64,000 nt of DNA. Origin: Polychytrium aggregatum. Its lineage: Eukaryota; Chytridiomycota; Chytridiomycetes; Polychytriales. The notes under the pieces were generated by a model. The model had not been told where the DNA came from and searched no databases. It worked only from the letters and a program-made list of their open reading frames with translations. Location of the stretch: NCBI RefSeq assembly GCF_025602895.1, contig NW_026516355.1, positions 1-64,000 on the forward strand, in the 5' to 3' direction. Below, piece by piece: positions 1 through 9,557 of the stretch. The translations under genes and the position numbers were made by a program. The first letter of the stretch is position 1. Every line of letters starts with the position of its first letter.

Positions 1-213
1 GCAGATCCGTGCAGGGGGCCATGGCGATGCGGTTGGTTGGTGGCAAAGCAGAGAGCAGAGAGCAGAGCGAAGTGAAACAGGGCAAGGATGAAGCAGGGCG
101 ACGATGGTTGTTGGCGCCAGAGAAGTCAGAGAAGTCAGAGAAGCCCGAGCAGCCACCGACCAAGCCGGCGCTTTGTCCATCCCACCAAGATCGTGCACAA
201 TCAAGCCAGATCC

Positions 214-941
214 ATGAAAGCAGAGAGCAAGAACGGAGCAGCAGTGATCCTTGCCGACCGGGCGGTCGGGCTCGCAAACTACCCACACGCCCGCATCGCC
301 GGCGGCCTGATATTCGTCTCGGGCGTCTCTTGCCGACGGCCGGACAACACATGGGAAGGGGTGAGCCGCCCATCGTGCGCCAGCATGATCGTCTTCTCGC
401 AAGGCTGGGACTGACGATCGATCTGTTGCTGCTGTTGCTGCTGCTGCTGCTCGGGAACCAGGTTGAGGAGCTGGCCGATGGCTCGTGGAAATCCGATATC
501 TCCAAGCAGACAGCGGCCGTGCTGGAAAAGTAGGTCGAAACTCGCGGCAAGCCCATGAACGCACCTGGGTGGATAGACAGCATTACTTGCGGTTGCCGTT
601 GCGCACCATCCACCCAGGCGTTGTCCCATGCCCAGTGTCCCAATACGATCATGCCCATCAGTGGTCTCCAGCTGACTGTACGCACAACCTGCCTTGGCTT
701 TGATGGGCTGCCATCCAGCATTCGTGTCATTTTGCAAAGCGTCGGGACCGACCTCGACTCCCTGGTCGATCTGACGGTCTTTCTGGTCGACATGAAGGAC
801 TATGCCGCATTCAACAAGGTCTACAACGCCTACTTTGCCGCTGAGAATGGGCCGGCGAGGACCACTGTTGCGGTCCGTGAGCTACCCAACCCGCGCCTTC
901 TCATCGAAATCAAGGCTGTTGCGTTGGCTCCATCAGCGTAG
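214..941 (+). CDS. RidA/YjgF-family protein, 2-aminomuconate deaminase-like
   Basis: Predicted exons are 214-360, 462-529 and 719-941, with introns GTGAGC...CAG and GTAGGT...CAG; the join gives 145 residues and a closed frame. The N-terminal part has [18 protein letters not shown], typical of the RidA fold, and the C-terminal part ends in the family pattern [20 protein letters not shown], with the Arg that binds the imine/enamine substrate's carboxylate. The family hydrolyses reactive enamine/imine intermediates; the 2-aminomuconate deaminase branch acts in aromatic or tryptophan catabolism. The Met at 214 gives the usual family length. An in-frame Met at 88 would add 42 Arg/Ser-rich residues, possibly a targeting peptide. 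Intron 1 contains a CTG/GCTG run near 426-450. The family assignment is firm; the exact substrate is inference. Confidence 0.82.
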
Positions 942-1086
942 TGAGCAGTTCGTCATGAAGCATACGGAGTGCGTGCATCAATGTCGGTAAAATGAAGCGA
1001 TTCGCCATAGAGAGCTCAGGCCACTGCTCCGTCGTGACTACGATAGTCATGATGCGCGCTGCATAAGTGTTCCTATGTTTGTCATT

Positions 1087-1397
1087 TACACTTTATTCAG
1101 AAAAAAACGGGACACCACAGCCGTTTCCATGAACGTGTAGTATGTGATGGCATGCGTCAAGCAAAGCCACAATAAATAAAACAGATCACTTTGGCAGCCT
1201 CCGAGTGAAGACCGCCGGTCGCTCTCCGGTCTCCACAATCGACTTGCACACTGTGATCATGTTGCGCGCCGCATTGACGTCGCGATTCCACACCGTCTGG
1301 CGAATGGTCATGGCCAGCGCGCGATAGCATTGGGTAACAAAATATTCGATGAATGGTCAAAATCCCGGGTGTCCCGTTTTTTATTGGATCGCCTGTA
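1087..1397 (-). mobile_element. 311-bp non-autonomous Fanzor-derived element (copy A)
   Basis: Bounded by TA and by imperfect terminal inverted repeats whose inner part is AAACGGGACACC. It is a near-identical, same-length, inverted copy of the element at 37662-37972. On the minus strand the interior encodes the tail of a TnpB/Fanzor nuclease: WNRDVNAARNMI (RuvC-III Asp and the DRDxNAxRN signature), then ERPAVFTRRLPK and a stop. About 85 bp then lead to the right terminus. The N-terminal and middle parts of the nuclease are absent. TA-flanked repeats resemble Tc1/mariner-type ends, and Fanzors are known passengers of such transposons. Confidence 0.85.
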
Positions 1398-1560
1398 GTC
1401 GAGATTCGCAACAACCCGGGCCTCGAGGTGTTGAGCCCGTTCGCTCGTTCGCTCGTTCGCTCGCTCGCTGAAGGATGGCGCCCTTTGGCATGCTGATTAC
1501 AGAGCTAGCATCGGCATGCATCCTCCCATGAGGCAGACGGCGATCACTACGGATGATAGA

Positions 1561-1643
1561 TGGGTGTATTCACATCCAAAATATAGTGACAAGCAACAAC
1601 AAAAAAAAAAGAGCTTTTCCAGTTTCATTTTGCGCGCGCTGTA
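1561..1643. repeat. About 83-bp mini-element or 3'-flank repeat
   Basis: Starts TGGGTGTATTCACATCC and ends TTTCATTTTGCGCGCGCTGTA. A similar pair of end sequences, about the same distance apart, occurs at 58151-58222, and related ends occur at 26741-26820. Read as its reverse complement, the end TACAGCG...CAAAATGAAA resembles the outer part of the Fanzor-element inverted repeat. Confidence 0.45.
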
Positions 1644-1891
1644 CATACCACGCCTGAGAGGGCCATTGGAAGAAAAGGAAAACGAATAATAGTCATAAAA
1701 GAAAATGCGAGATCAGGATGTGGATAGAAAAAGTAGGCGTTCAGTAGCCCATGTCCTTGAAATAAATAGCGTATGTATATGTGAGGGGTGCGGGGAAGAT
1801 GGGTGGATATGATGGTAGTTGGAGGGGGAGGGTTGCGGATGCAGTTTGCACGAGCAAACGAGGGGATGGATCTTTTGACCGAGACTGGGGT

Positions 1892-3103
1892 TTAACCAGA
1901 GTAGTACGGCCGAAAACCCGAAAAGTCGTTCTTGCGGCGGGCATTCCTTCTCTGGATGGCCATGAAAAACTTGGCGATGGTGTCTTGCTCCGAGTCATCG
2001 TCCCGGTCGTAGCCGAGCAGCGACCCTGACGAGCGTGCATCGGCATCAGTCGGGAACGAGCCACACGATACCAGACTCGGGACGTATGGCCTCGATCTCG
2101 ACTCGTCGTCGAAAGGAGAGCAAGATTCGGCGTCCACGTCTTCGGAAGACGGCAGCAGCCCCATATACGAGCCCGCTGGCTCGACGGCCGAGGCTTGCGA
2201 TCTGCTGGTGCGGGAGCGCTTCTTGCGCTGGCGCTCAGCCGGTTCGGAGTACGATCGCTTCGAAGAAGGGCTTCCGATGGGTGGTGGTGGAACGCCGAAC
2301 GGCGTGGACTCGCTGCCGGGTTCGCTCTTGGGCAAAACAGGCGAGCCCACAGTGCGAAAGAGGGGGCGGAGATCAAACTGATCGGACGAGAGAGAGGGCA
2401 GGATCGGGACGGGGACATGCATTGAGCCGACGGCCTCTGGGGCCACAGGGAAGGGGATGGATGGAGTGGGCGGGGCCGCAAGCAGAGGATCAACATCCAG
2501 CGGCGGGGGTGAGCTCGCGGCGCTGACCAGGATCTGAGCAGCGACCGGGATCGAGAGTTCGGATGCCTGCGGTGGGGATTGCGGTAGCGCGGGAGAGACG
2601 GGCGAGCAGCTCGAGGAGACGAGAGACTCAAAGGGGACGGGAGGGGACGGAGTGGGTGGAGAAGCCTCGGTGGGTTTGCTCGAGGGCACGAAGCGCTTCT
2701 TCAGGGGCTTCATTGAGGGAGCAACCTGGGCATGTTTCCTGGGCTCTGATGGAGCCGACTCGGAGGCAGGCGGCGGTGCCGGGAAGGTGGGCATGGGCGA
2801 CTCGAGCACCAGAGCGGCAGTAGCAGCAGCAGCAGCGACGGACAGAGTCGATGGCGAAGGCGAGGTCGGCGGGATAGGAGAAGGCAAGACGACGGGCAAA
2901 GACGGCGTCGGAGGAGGCGACAGCGACGGGTCCGTGGAAGAGCGCTTGGAGGCCTTGAACTTGACACCGCAAGCGTTGCAGAGGGTGTTGGGGCCAAGCG
3001 AGCCGGCTCTCCACTGAGGGGTTTTCGTCGTGCCGCAACGGGAACAGACTCGTTCCTGGAGAGGCTTGGACTTGCGCTTGGGCTGGGCGAGGGGGGCGCT
3101 CAT
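1892..3103 (-). CDS. GATA-type zinc finger transcription factor
   Basis: Single exon, 403 residues from the Met at 3103 ([13 protein letters not shown]). An in-frame Met at 3169 would add 22 residues but lacks finger-like sequence. One GATA-type zinc finger lies at the N-terminus (about residues 20-45): [15 protein letters not shown] then [13 protein letters not shown], i.e. C-x2-C-x18-C-x2-C followed by a basic tail, which is DNA-binding. The rest is Pro/Ser-rich and low complexity, with a basic patch ([13 protein letters not shown]) near residue 305 that may be a nuclear signal. The C-terminus, [19 protein letters not shown], is less disordered. The single finger near the N-terminus differs from the two-finger AreA/GATA-1 layout. 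Target genes cannot be inferred. Confidence 0.9.
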   Translation of the reverse strand: MSAPLAQPKRKSKPLQERVCSRCGTTKTPQWRAGSLGPNTLCNACGVKFKASKRSSTDPSLSPPPTPSLPVVLPSPIPPTSPSPSTLSVAAAAATAALVLESPMPTFPAPPPASESAPSEPRKHAQVAPSMKPLKKRFVPSSKPTEASPPTPSPPVPFESLVSSSCSPVSPALPQSPPQASELSIPVAAQILVSAASSPPPLDVDPLLAAPPTPSIPFPVAPEAVGSMHVPVPILPSLSSDQFDLRPLFRTVGSPVLPKSEPGSESTPFGVPPPPIGSPSSKRSYSEPAERQRKKRSRTSRSQASAVEPAGSYMGLLPSSEDVDAESCSPFDDESRSRPYVPSLVSCGSFPTDADARSSGSLLGYDRDDDSEQDTIAKFFMAIQRRNARRKNDFSGFRPYYSG

Positions 3104-4149
3104 GGTATCAGAGGGTGGAGGATTGGGATATGGTTGCGGAGACAGACAAGAGTGTCGGGGGAGTCGCAAGGCTCTGGGTTTGGCGAAAGAAGAGGGGTAT
3201 CAGTGGGTTGCTGCTGGCAAGAGAGCCCAACAGACAGCGGATGTGGAACGGGTCGGAGTTGGTGAAGCAAAAGGAGTCTTGCAAGAGGATTTCTGCACCA
3301 AGCGATGTCGGTGGCAGATGCAGATGCAGATGCAGAGATGTAGATGTAGATGCAGAGATACAGATGCAGGCGGGCAAAGAGACAGCAGCGGTCATTCTCC
3401 CCCCCCCTCACAATACACATGACAACCGCCCAGGCGGGAGCGATAGCCACAGCCGGGCGAGGGAACCGAGAGGGGAACGAGCCCACGGCGACAGAGGACA
3501 CTTACTGGCTGGTATTGAGAGCAGTGTGGCGAGTCGGACGACAGGGCGGGGACCGCTCGCGCAGCGATGCCACAGGCAGGAACTGGTGTCTTTGGAGGTA
3601 AGCTGCGGCAGCCCACAGGAGATCGGCAGACAGATGCAGGGACAGAAACGGACGATGGACCACGGGCTCGAGAAGAAACCCAAGAGCAGTCGCGGGGCGA
3701 TCCGTCCGTCAAATACCCACTGAAAATTTTCAAGAGCACAAGAAAAAAAAAGTCGCGGGGTTTTGGTTTGGTTCTGTTGGCAAGTGGGGCGGCTTGTGCT
3801 GCAGTGCACTGGACTGTGGGGCTGCACTGTCAGTATCGACAGCCAACTGCGAGACTGCGCTGTGGAACTGGTCTGTGCGACACTGATGTGGTACAACCAC
3901 TTTGGTGTCGGGACGCGTCGCACAACCGCCTGTCTCACTGCGCTGCTGTTCCGTCGCACTGTCCCAATGCGCTGCTTTCTGGTCTTCTGGTTGGCGGCTT
4001 CCCACCATTGCGCCTTCGCTGCTCTCCGTCCGTCGGCATCATCTGGCCGTCAGACCCGATGCGCAGATGGTCGTGGTGATGGAAATGTATTCAGAAAACA
4101 AAGGCGCTCTCGGATATCCCCCCGCAAGCCTTGTCTGCCGGGCCAGCCG
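3104..4149. other. Intergenic interval with GATGCA microsatellite
   Basis: No convincing gene on either strand; open frames here have low-complexity or random composition. Positions about 3316-3372 hold an imperfect (GATGCA)n / (GATGTA)n tract in the upstream region of the GATA gene. Confidence 0.5.
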
Positions 4150-4605
4150 TCAGCGGGCCGTGAATTGAATCAGCGGCTGGACCAAGTAGACATAGACTCC
4201 AACAAACAGCAGAGCGTACGTCGTCAGCTTGACCATCCGCCACACCATCTTGAATATGCTCTGAATCACAAACCAGACAAAGAGCAGAAACATGAACGCC
4301 AGCACCGCCAACACAGCGTAAATCACCAACAGGTGTGAAGAGTCCAAGGCATACTGTTCGCTCCATTCCAGGGCAATCGAATTGAGCCGGCTCGGTAGCA
4401 GCAGCAACAGGAGTTGCTGTTGTCCACTGTCTCCTGGGCGATATGCGTCTTGGAGCCACGCCAGGAGGTCGACGGTGCTGGGGTAAACCAAGTTCTGGAC
4501 AAACGCCGCCGTTTGGACCACGAGTCCGTCCAGCGACCGGACGACTTGCCCGATCTGGCTTGCGAGCTGCTCGGTCTGTGCGGATTCGGCTGGGTATGTG
4601 GCCAT
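4150..4605 (-). CDS. Small membrane protein with two TM segments, possibly APQ12-like
   Basis: Single exon of 151 residues, starting MATYPAES. The frame stays open upstream to 4869, but that extension is Pro/Arg-rich and looks non-coding. The N-terminal half is amphipathic. The C-terminal half has two adjacent hydrophobic spans, LLVIYAVLAVLAFMFLLF and, after a short basic linker (KMVWRMVK), LTTYALLFVGVYVYLV. This size and hairpin arrangement resembles the fungal nuclear-envelope/ER protein Apq12 (nuclear pore biogenesis and lipid homeostasis). That match rests on architecture and a general resemblance only, so treat it as a hypothesis. Confidence 0.55.
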   Translation of the reverse strand: MATYPAESAQTEQLASQIGQVVRSLDGLVVQTAAFVQNLVYPSTVDLLAWLQDAYRPGDSGQQQLLLLLLPSRLNSIALEWSEQYALDSSHLLVIYAVLAVLAFMFLLFVWFVIQSIFKMVWRMVKLTTYALLFVGVYVYLVQPLIQFTAR

Positions 4606-4932
4606 GGCAGATGTGGGCGTAGCCTGTGTGGTGTTATTCGGGTTGGACTTGAGATGGATTGGGGACGGAGTGTGTCGGGCAAGGCGGGGACAGGCGATCG
4701 GCAAGCAAGTCAGCCAGCAAACAAGCAAACGACGACGCCCAATGAACCCCGTTTTGGGCGCACGGGGTGGCGCTGTTCTGGGCCCGTTGATCACGGCGTC
4801 CTCGGTGCTGCTTGTCCTCCGCTCAGGAGTCTCCGTGGGCTCAATGCGTGCCCCTTCTCCTGCTCCCATGATGCACTCTCAAAACAGCCACGATGCCAGG
4901 CTCCTTGGCCACGCTCTGGTCACGACGGACGA

Positions 4933-5018
4933 TGGATGGGTGTGTATTTGGGACCCAGAAAAAAGCGACAGCCTTGGCTCAAACAGGGTGTCCCGCTTCG
5001 TTCTGGACGCGCCTGATG
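4933..5018. repeat. Solo Fanzor-element inverted repeat and associated short repeat
   Basis: Positions 4985-5018 read, on the minus strand, CAGGCGCGTCCAGAACGAAG followed by CGGGACACCC. This matches the left terminus of the 311-bp elements (CAGGCGATCCA...CGGGACACCC). Just upstream, 4933-4950 has GATGGGTGTGTATTTG, the same end sequence as the 80-bp repeats. No internal Fanzor sequence remains. It lies downstream of the UTP5 stop. Confidence 0.5.
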
Positions 5019-5180
5019 GTGCGCCTGCTTGTCCCGGGATTGGTTGCTGTCTGGGCCACGGGCTTTTGATTTGCGTGTGCTATGCTTGGGTCGTTCCAAC
5101 CCGAATCTTGAGCGCTGAAGGCATGGACGAGGCCACCAGCTTGCGCTCGCTTTCACGGATGATATCGGCTCAAAGTCCGA

Positions 5181-8100
5181 CTATATGTCCTCGTCGTCCT
5201 CGTCGTTGTCTTCGTCGCCCTCATCATCCTCGTCGTCCTCGGGCTCTTCGTCTAGCTCATCGGGATCAAAGTCGTCTTCGTCCTCAAGGTCCTCGTCATC
5301 GTCGTCGTCGTCGCCATCGTCTTCCTGGAGGGGCAACAAAGCACACACAATCGTCAGAATACCAAGCCTTCAGGAGCTTTGGTGGGGAGCCGATCATCCC
5401 GGCCGAGACGTCGATGCCGCTGACTCACAAAGGCTCTCACAAGCAAGGCGAGCAGACACATACCTCCTCGTCCTCCTCGTCCGATCCGCCGACAAACTCC
5501 ATCATCTCATCATCCGAAACGTCGTCGTCCTCGTACTCTTCATCGTACACGGCCATGGCCTCTTCTTCGCCATCGACGTCTCCAGAACCGCCCTTGGTAC
5601 GCATAGCAATTTGCGAGAGCACCAGATCCAGCCGACCAGAGAGCTTGAGCATCTTGGAAAAGACGTTGACTCTGGAATCGAGGGTCTGGTAGAGAAGGGA
5701 CAGCTGCTTGACGAGGTTGGGCACCTTTGGGACAAACAGCATCGCAGAGCGGAGGGAGGGCAGAGGTCAGCATCAGTCATCTTGCTCTCTGCCTCCAAGC
5801 ATGCACCGTGCAAACCCGTCGGGCTTTGGCACGGCTCCATTGCTGCTCGACACAATCCTGAATTGACAAGGTGAACTTCACCGAGACCACACGCAGCGAC
5901 TGTCCACTACTCCCTTGCAATGAAGGGCATCGACTGACATCGGCCTGGCGTGGCAATCATCGTCTCTAGCAACGATGCCACACCAGCACCATCGGCACGC
6001 TCCTTACCGTCATAAGATAGGCAGCATGTACCAGGATCACAGCACGGACCCACTCGATCAGCACCGTGGCTCGGTTGGGTCGCTTCTGCAGCTTGTCGAC
6101 AAGCTGTTCCAGGAAGGGCACGATCTGCGCCGTCGGTAGCCGCCTCACGGTTGCAAGAATGATGTCGGGGTTCTTGATTTCGAGACACCTCTCCAGAAGC
6201 TGCTTGTCGCCGGAATGCACCGCCTGCGTGAGCATGTGGTGCAACGAGCTGGCAGTCGGCGGTCGGAAGGTCTTGGACTTGCTGGCGAGCGAAAGCGCCA
6301 CCTTGGACTTTGCCGAGGGACTGGGGTTGATGGCCATGATGTTGAGCCGGTCCTCTAGCGTCGGCTCTTTGGCCAGCTTTTCCTCAAGATCCTCTGCGAG
6401 GGCGGGAGTGGCCATCGAGAAATCGGCGGCGCCAAGCACTCGCGAATCGGCGTCGCTGTACTCTTTGCGATTGCTTTTCAGGGCTTGCTCGGCAAGGGAG
6501 GACTCGTCCACCAAGATGGCTGATGTCGGGGAGCGGGTGAGCTCCAGTTTGGGAATCAGCTTGCCAGTCTCATCGGCATATGACTGCAGCAGCAAAACGA
6601 CAGGTCAGCGGCGCTGTGATGAATGCCAATTGCATAGCCTAGACCCTGTCGCACCCACTGCCATCGTTCTGCAGAGTTGGCCTCGTTGACTGCGCTCATG
6701 CAGTAATGACTGCCGAGGTTTGCGCTGCGATCATGGCCCCCCAAAACAACCAGTCCAAGAGCCTGCAGCAGCATTTTGGCCGATATCAAGCGATTGATAG
6801 AAATCACGTCATCATCGTCGTCCGTCCTTACCAGGCGCTCAAACACAGGGCGGATGATGGTGCCACGAGCCACGATGATCTTGTCGCCCACAAATGTCGC
6901 CGCCAGAATGGAGATAGGCTTGCCGTCCGGGGTCGAGAACTGCAGCGTGCTCTCGGGAGTGCGAGGCACGTACTTTTTCTTGGACTGCGTCGCCTTGTCG
7001 GCCGGGGGAACAAAGGGGGTTTGCCAGAGGGCGACCACGCCGCTCTCGGTCAGAGCAAGGGCCTGATTCTTGATCGACACAGCCAGATGAGTTGGCGAGG
7101 CATCCAGAGTCAAGGCTGTGCGGTTCAACGACAAACCACATGCGGAAGAGACAGCTGGTGAGTCCAACGAACATTCAGACTGCTCGAGAGACCGAAAGAC
7201 TTGCCCAAGCAGTTGATAAATAGCCGTACCTGTCAGGTTGCCGTTTGAATTGCGATCGAGGCAGTCCCAGACGCTCACAAACCGATCTTCCTCGGCACTG
7301 GAGACGGCATACTTGTCATCGGACGAGAAGAGCAGACGACTGACGAGGGTGGCATGTCCCGTGAATGTCTGTGGGGTACGAAGGCAGCAGACAGATACGG
7401 CGACTCAGCGCTTGCTGTTTGACTTGCATTCAGCCAGGCACTGCCATGGACAAGGCTTTCGCGGATCTCGCAATCTACCTGCAGCAGCTCATGCGAATCG
7501 GCATCCCACAGCTTGATCTGGTGGCCAGCAGTCAAGAGTCGATCGCCGTCGCTGTTGAGCTGGATTTTGCGGAGGGCCTTGCTGTCGGCCTTGAAGTGGC
7601 TGTGAAGGCGTGTGCAGCACCCGTGAGAGAGATTCGGGAGCAAGATCGAGTCAGTCAGATTGAGTCGATAATGTCGATAATGTCGATAATGTCGATACAG
7701 GCATATGCCAATGTGGGAGGGGCGCTGAAACAAAGCGACGACCACACCGATGGTGCAGCGATAGAAGGCGGGTCGCGTTCGTACCTGACGGCGGTGCCCG
7801 ACTTAATCTCCCAGACGACGACCTCTCCGTCTTCTCCGGCCGAGTAGCCGCGCGAGCCATCGGCAGAGAAGACAAAATCCGAGACGGCGGCCGTATGGCC
7901 TCCCGAGAACGTTCGCAGAATCTCGCCGCGATTGACCGAGAACAGCGCAACATTGCCCGAGCCGAGGCCGATCGCTACGAGTTTGTCGTTGGCAACAAGG
8001 GACGATCGTCTTCGCTTCTTTTCCTTCTTTGACAGCTTGAGAAAATCCACGATTCATCCACAAAAGAAAAGGGGAGGGATACGCCGATCTGTTAGCATCC

Positions 8101-8646
8101 ATTCAGAGTCGCCGATCGCAGGGCAGAGTCTGCCGACTTCATGGTGCAGCTCCGTGATAATAAATCAAATGCCGTGAGGATCACCCTCTCAGCTCTTGAC
8201 AAGCCGCATGCGCTGCGCGATCTTGAGTGACAGCGAGCCCACGATCGTCCGGTCCTCGGAACGGCCAGCAGGCGATTCTCTGCAAACCCAGCGGCGCCTC
8301 GAGGCAGCACCTCATTCTGTCCACGGAGCGATTGATCCCACCGTGCGCATGCTGGACTGATATTTACCGACGAGTCCTCGGCGCCCTGGATGCCCCAGGC
8401 AATGCAGGTGCATTTATCGCCTTTGGGAAGGGGCATATCAAACGACAGCGACGAGGTGCGAGTGTCCCAGATCTTGAGACGATGCGCATCGACTGCCTGG
8501 AAGACGGCTGCAAAGTAGTCGACCGAGGGCGAGTCGAAGGCAGACAGAAGGAAGGACTCGGCCGCCAGGTGCTGGTGGTATTCCTCGCGGGCGGTCGCCG
8601 ATTGCGGGGCGGCGTTGTTGAAGTGCGTCGACTTTCGCTTGCCCAT
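5181..8646 (-). CDS. UTP5: UTP5/WDR43, small-subunit processome t-UTP WD40 protein
   Basis: Eight predicted exons (8646-8368, 8035-7785, 7599-7428, 7368-7230, 7115-6832, 6583-6008, 5724-5464, 5324-5181) join to 701 residues. Residues 1 to about 330 form WD40 repeats (for example LKIWDTRT, EVVVWEIKSG, IKLWDADS, FVSVWD). Residues about 486-620 match the Utp12 C-terminal domain, with LLERCLEIKNPDIILATVRR, PFLEQLVDKLQKRPNRA and a GRLDLVLSQIAMR tail. The protein then ends in a long Asp/Glu tract (last exon almost entirely D/E), a usual nucleolar feature. UTP5 acts in the t-UTP/UtpA subcomplex in 35S pre-rRNA transcription and early 18S processing. Intron 3 must use a GC donor (AAT|GCAAGT) to keep frame. 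Intron 2 holds a 3x ATGTCGATA array. High confidence in family, good in exon edges. Confidence 0.9.
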
Positions 8647-9019
8647 GATGGTTACGCTTCACGTTTTCAATGACCTTGGCGAGTGCTGGTGCAAGTGCTG
8701 ATGCGATCGTCCGGGCCGGGCAGCAGAAGCGCAGGATGCGGCGGGGTCCTGGTTGAGTCCAGCGGACGGGATGCAGCGAGGCCGGCGGCGTGGAGTCGAA
8801 CGGGACGCGGGCGAAAGGCAGACGGTGGTCGCAGGTCGCCAAAAAAAAGAAGTGTGGCGCAATGTTGGTGCGCAGCACCGAGGCTCGGACCAGGGTCATA
8901 TTGTGTATGCGGTGGAATGTCCACCAGTCCACCGGGTTCAAATGGCCACGGCGGCTGGCAGGGGCTGCTGAGGCGGATCCTGCGCCGGTTCGAGCCGCGA
9001 GAGCGACGAGTGGTGTGAC

Positions 9020-9091
9020 GGCTTCTTGGTACAGTGGTAGCATACTCGCTTAGGGTGCGAGTGGTCCCGGGTTCGATTCCCGGAGAAGCCC
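9020..9091 (+). tRNA. tRNA-Pro (anticodon AGG)
   Basis: A 72-nt cloverleaf can be folded. Acceptor GGCTTCT pairs with AGAAGCC. The anticodon stem CTCGC/GCGAG carries loop TTAGGGT (anticodon AGG). T-arm CCGGG-TTCGATT-CCCGG includes box B. The discriminator base is C, followed by a pol III-type run CTTTTGTTTTTG. No intron. Confidence 0.95.
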
Positions 9092-9557
9092 TTTTGTTTT
9101 TGTCCCGCTCGCCCTGGATGCAGGCAGGTCATACACGGCAAGGAGGGGGTCCTGCTGCTCTGTCGACGATGCATCGGATGGCTCTGCCGAGTGAATCTCT
9201 GTGTCTGTGGTCCTGCTCGTCAGCATCCATCGGCATCCATCGGCATGCCCATACGGACCCACTATCAGTCGGCTCTGCTGCAGTTTCTGTCGGCCGCTTC
9301 TGTCGGCCGCTTCTGTCGGCCGTCTCGAAACAGCCGGCGCGTGAAGCACCCACAAAGGACATCGCTGGTTTTGGTGGCTGGTCCCGAGCTTTCGGGTGCA
9401 GATGGCTCTTGGGCGTGTCGCTATCGGGGTGTCCTATCGCAACCATCCGGTCGCCCTCGCTGGTCGTCGCTGTCGGGGAGTGTTTGGTGGCTGCTTCTTC
9501 TGTCTCGCTCCGAGCCGCTTCTTCTGTCTTGCTCCAAAGCTGCGTGATTTGGCCGCT
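9092..9557. other. Upstream region of the K+ channel, no gene seen
   Basis: No supported coding region. Contains a short tandem array (TTCTGTCGGCCGC, about 3 copies, near 9286-9324). An undetected 5' exon of the channel (for example a tetramerisation domain) was looked for and not found. Confidence 0.4.

Larger units (their letters stand above)
942..1891. other. Gene-free interval holding a Fanzor-derived element
   Basis: No supported gene. The interval lies between the 3' end of the RidA-like gene and the 3' end of the GATA gene. It contains the 311-bp element at 1087-1397, a GTTCGCTC tandem stretch near 1437-1470 and an A-rich 80-bp repeat at about 1561-1643. Confidence 0.6.

Noticed and set aside
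279-737. Minus-strand ORF with a Gln run
   Set aside because: Antisense to the RidA-like gene; the Gln codons are the complement of the CTG tract in intron 1.
1157-1414. Short minus-strand ORF in the 311-bp element as a separate gene
   Set aside because: It is an out-of-frame reading of the Fanzor tail; the true frame gives DVNAARN and FTRRLPK.
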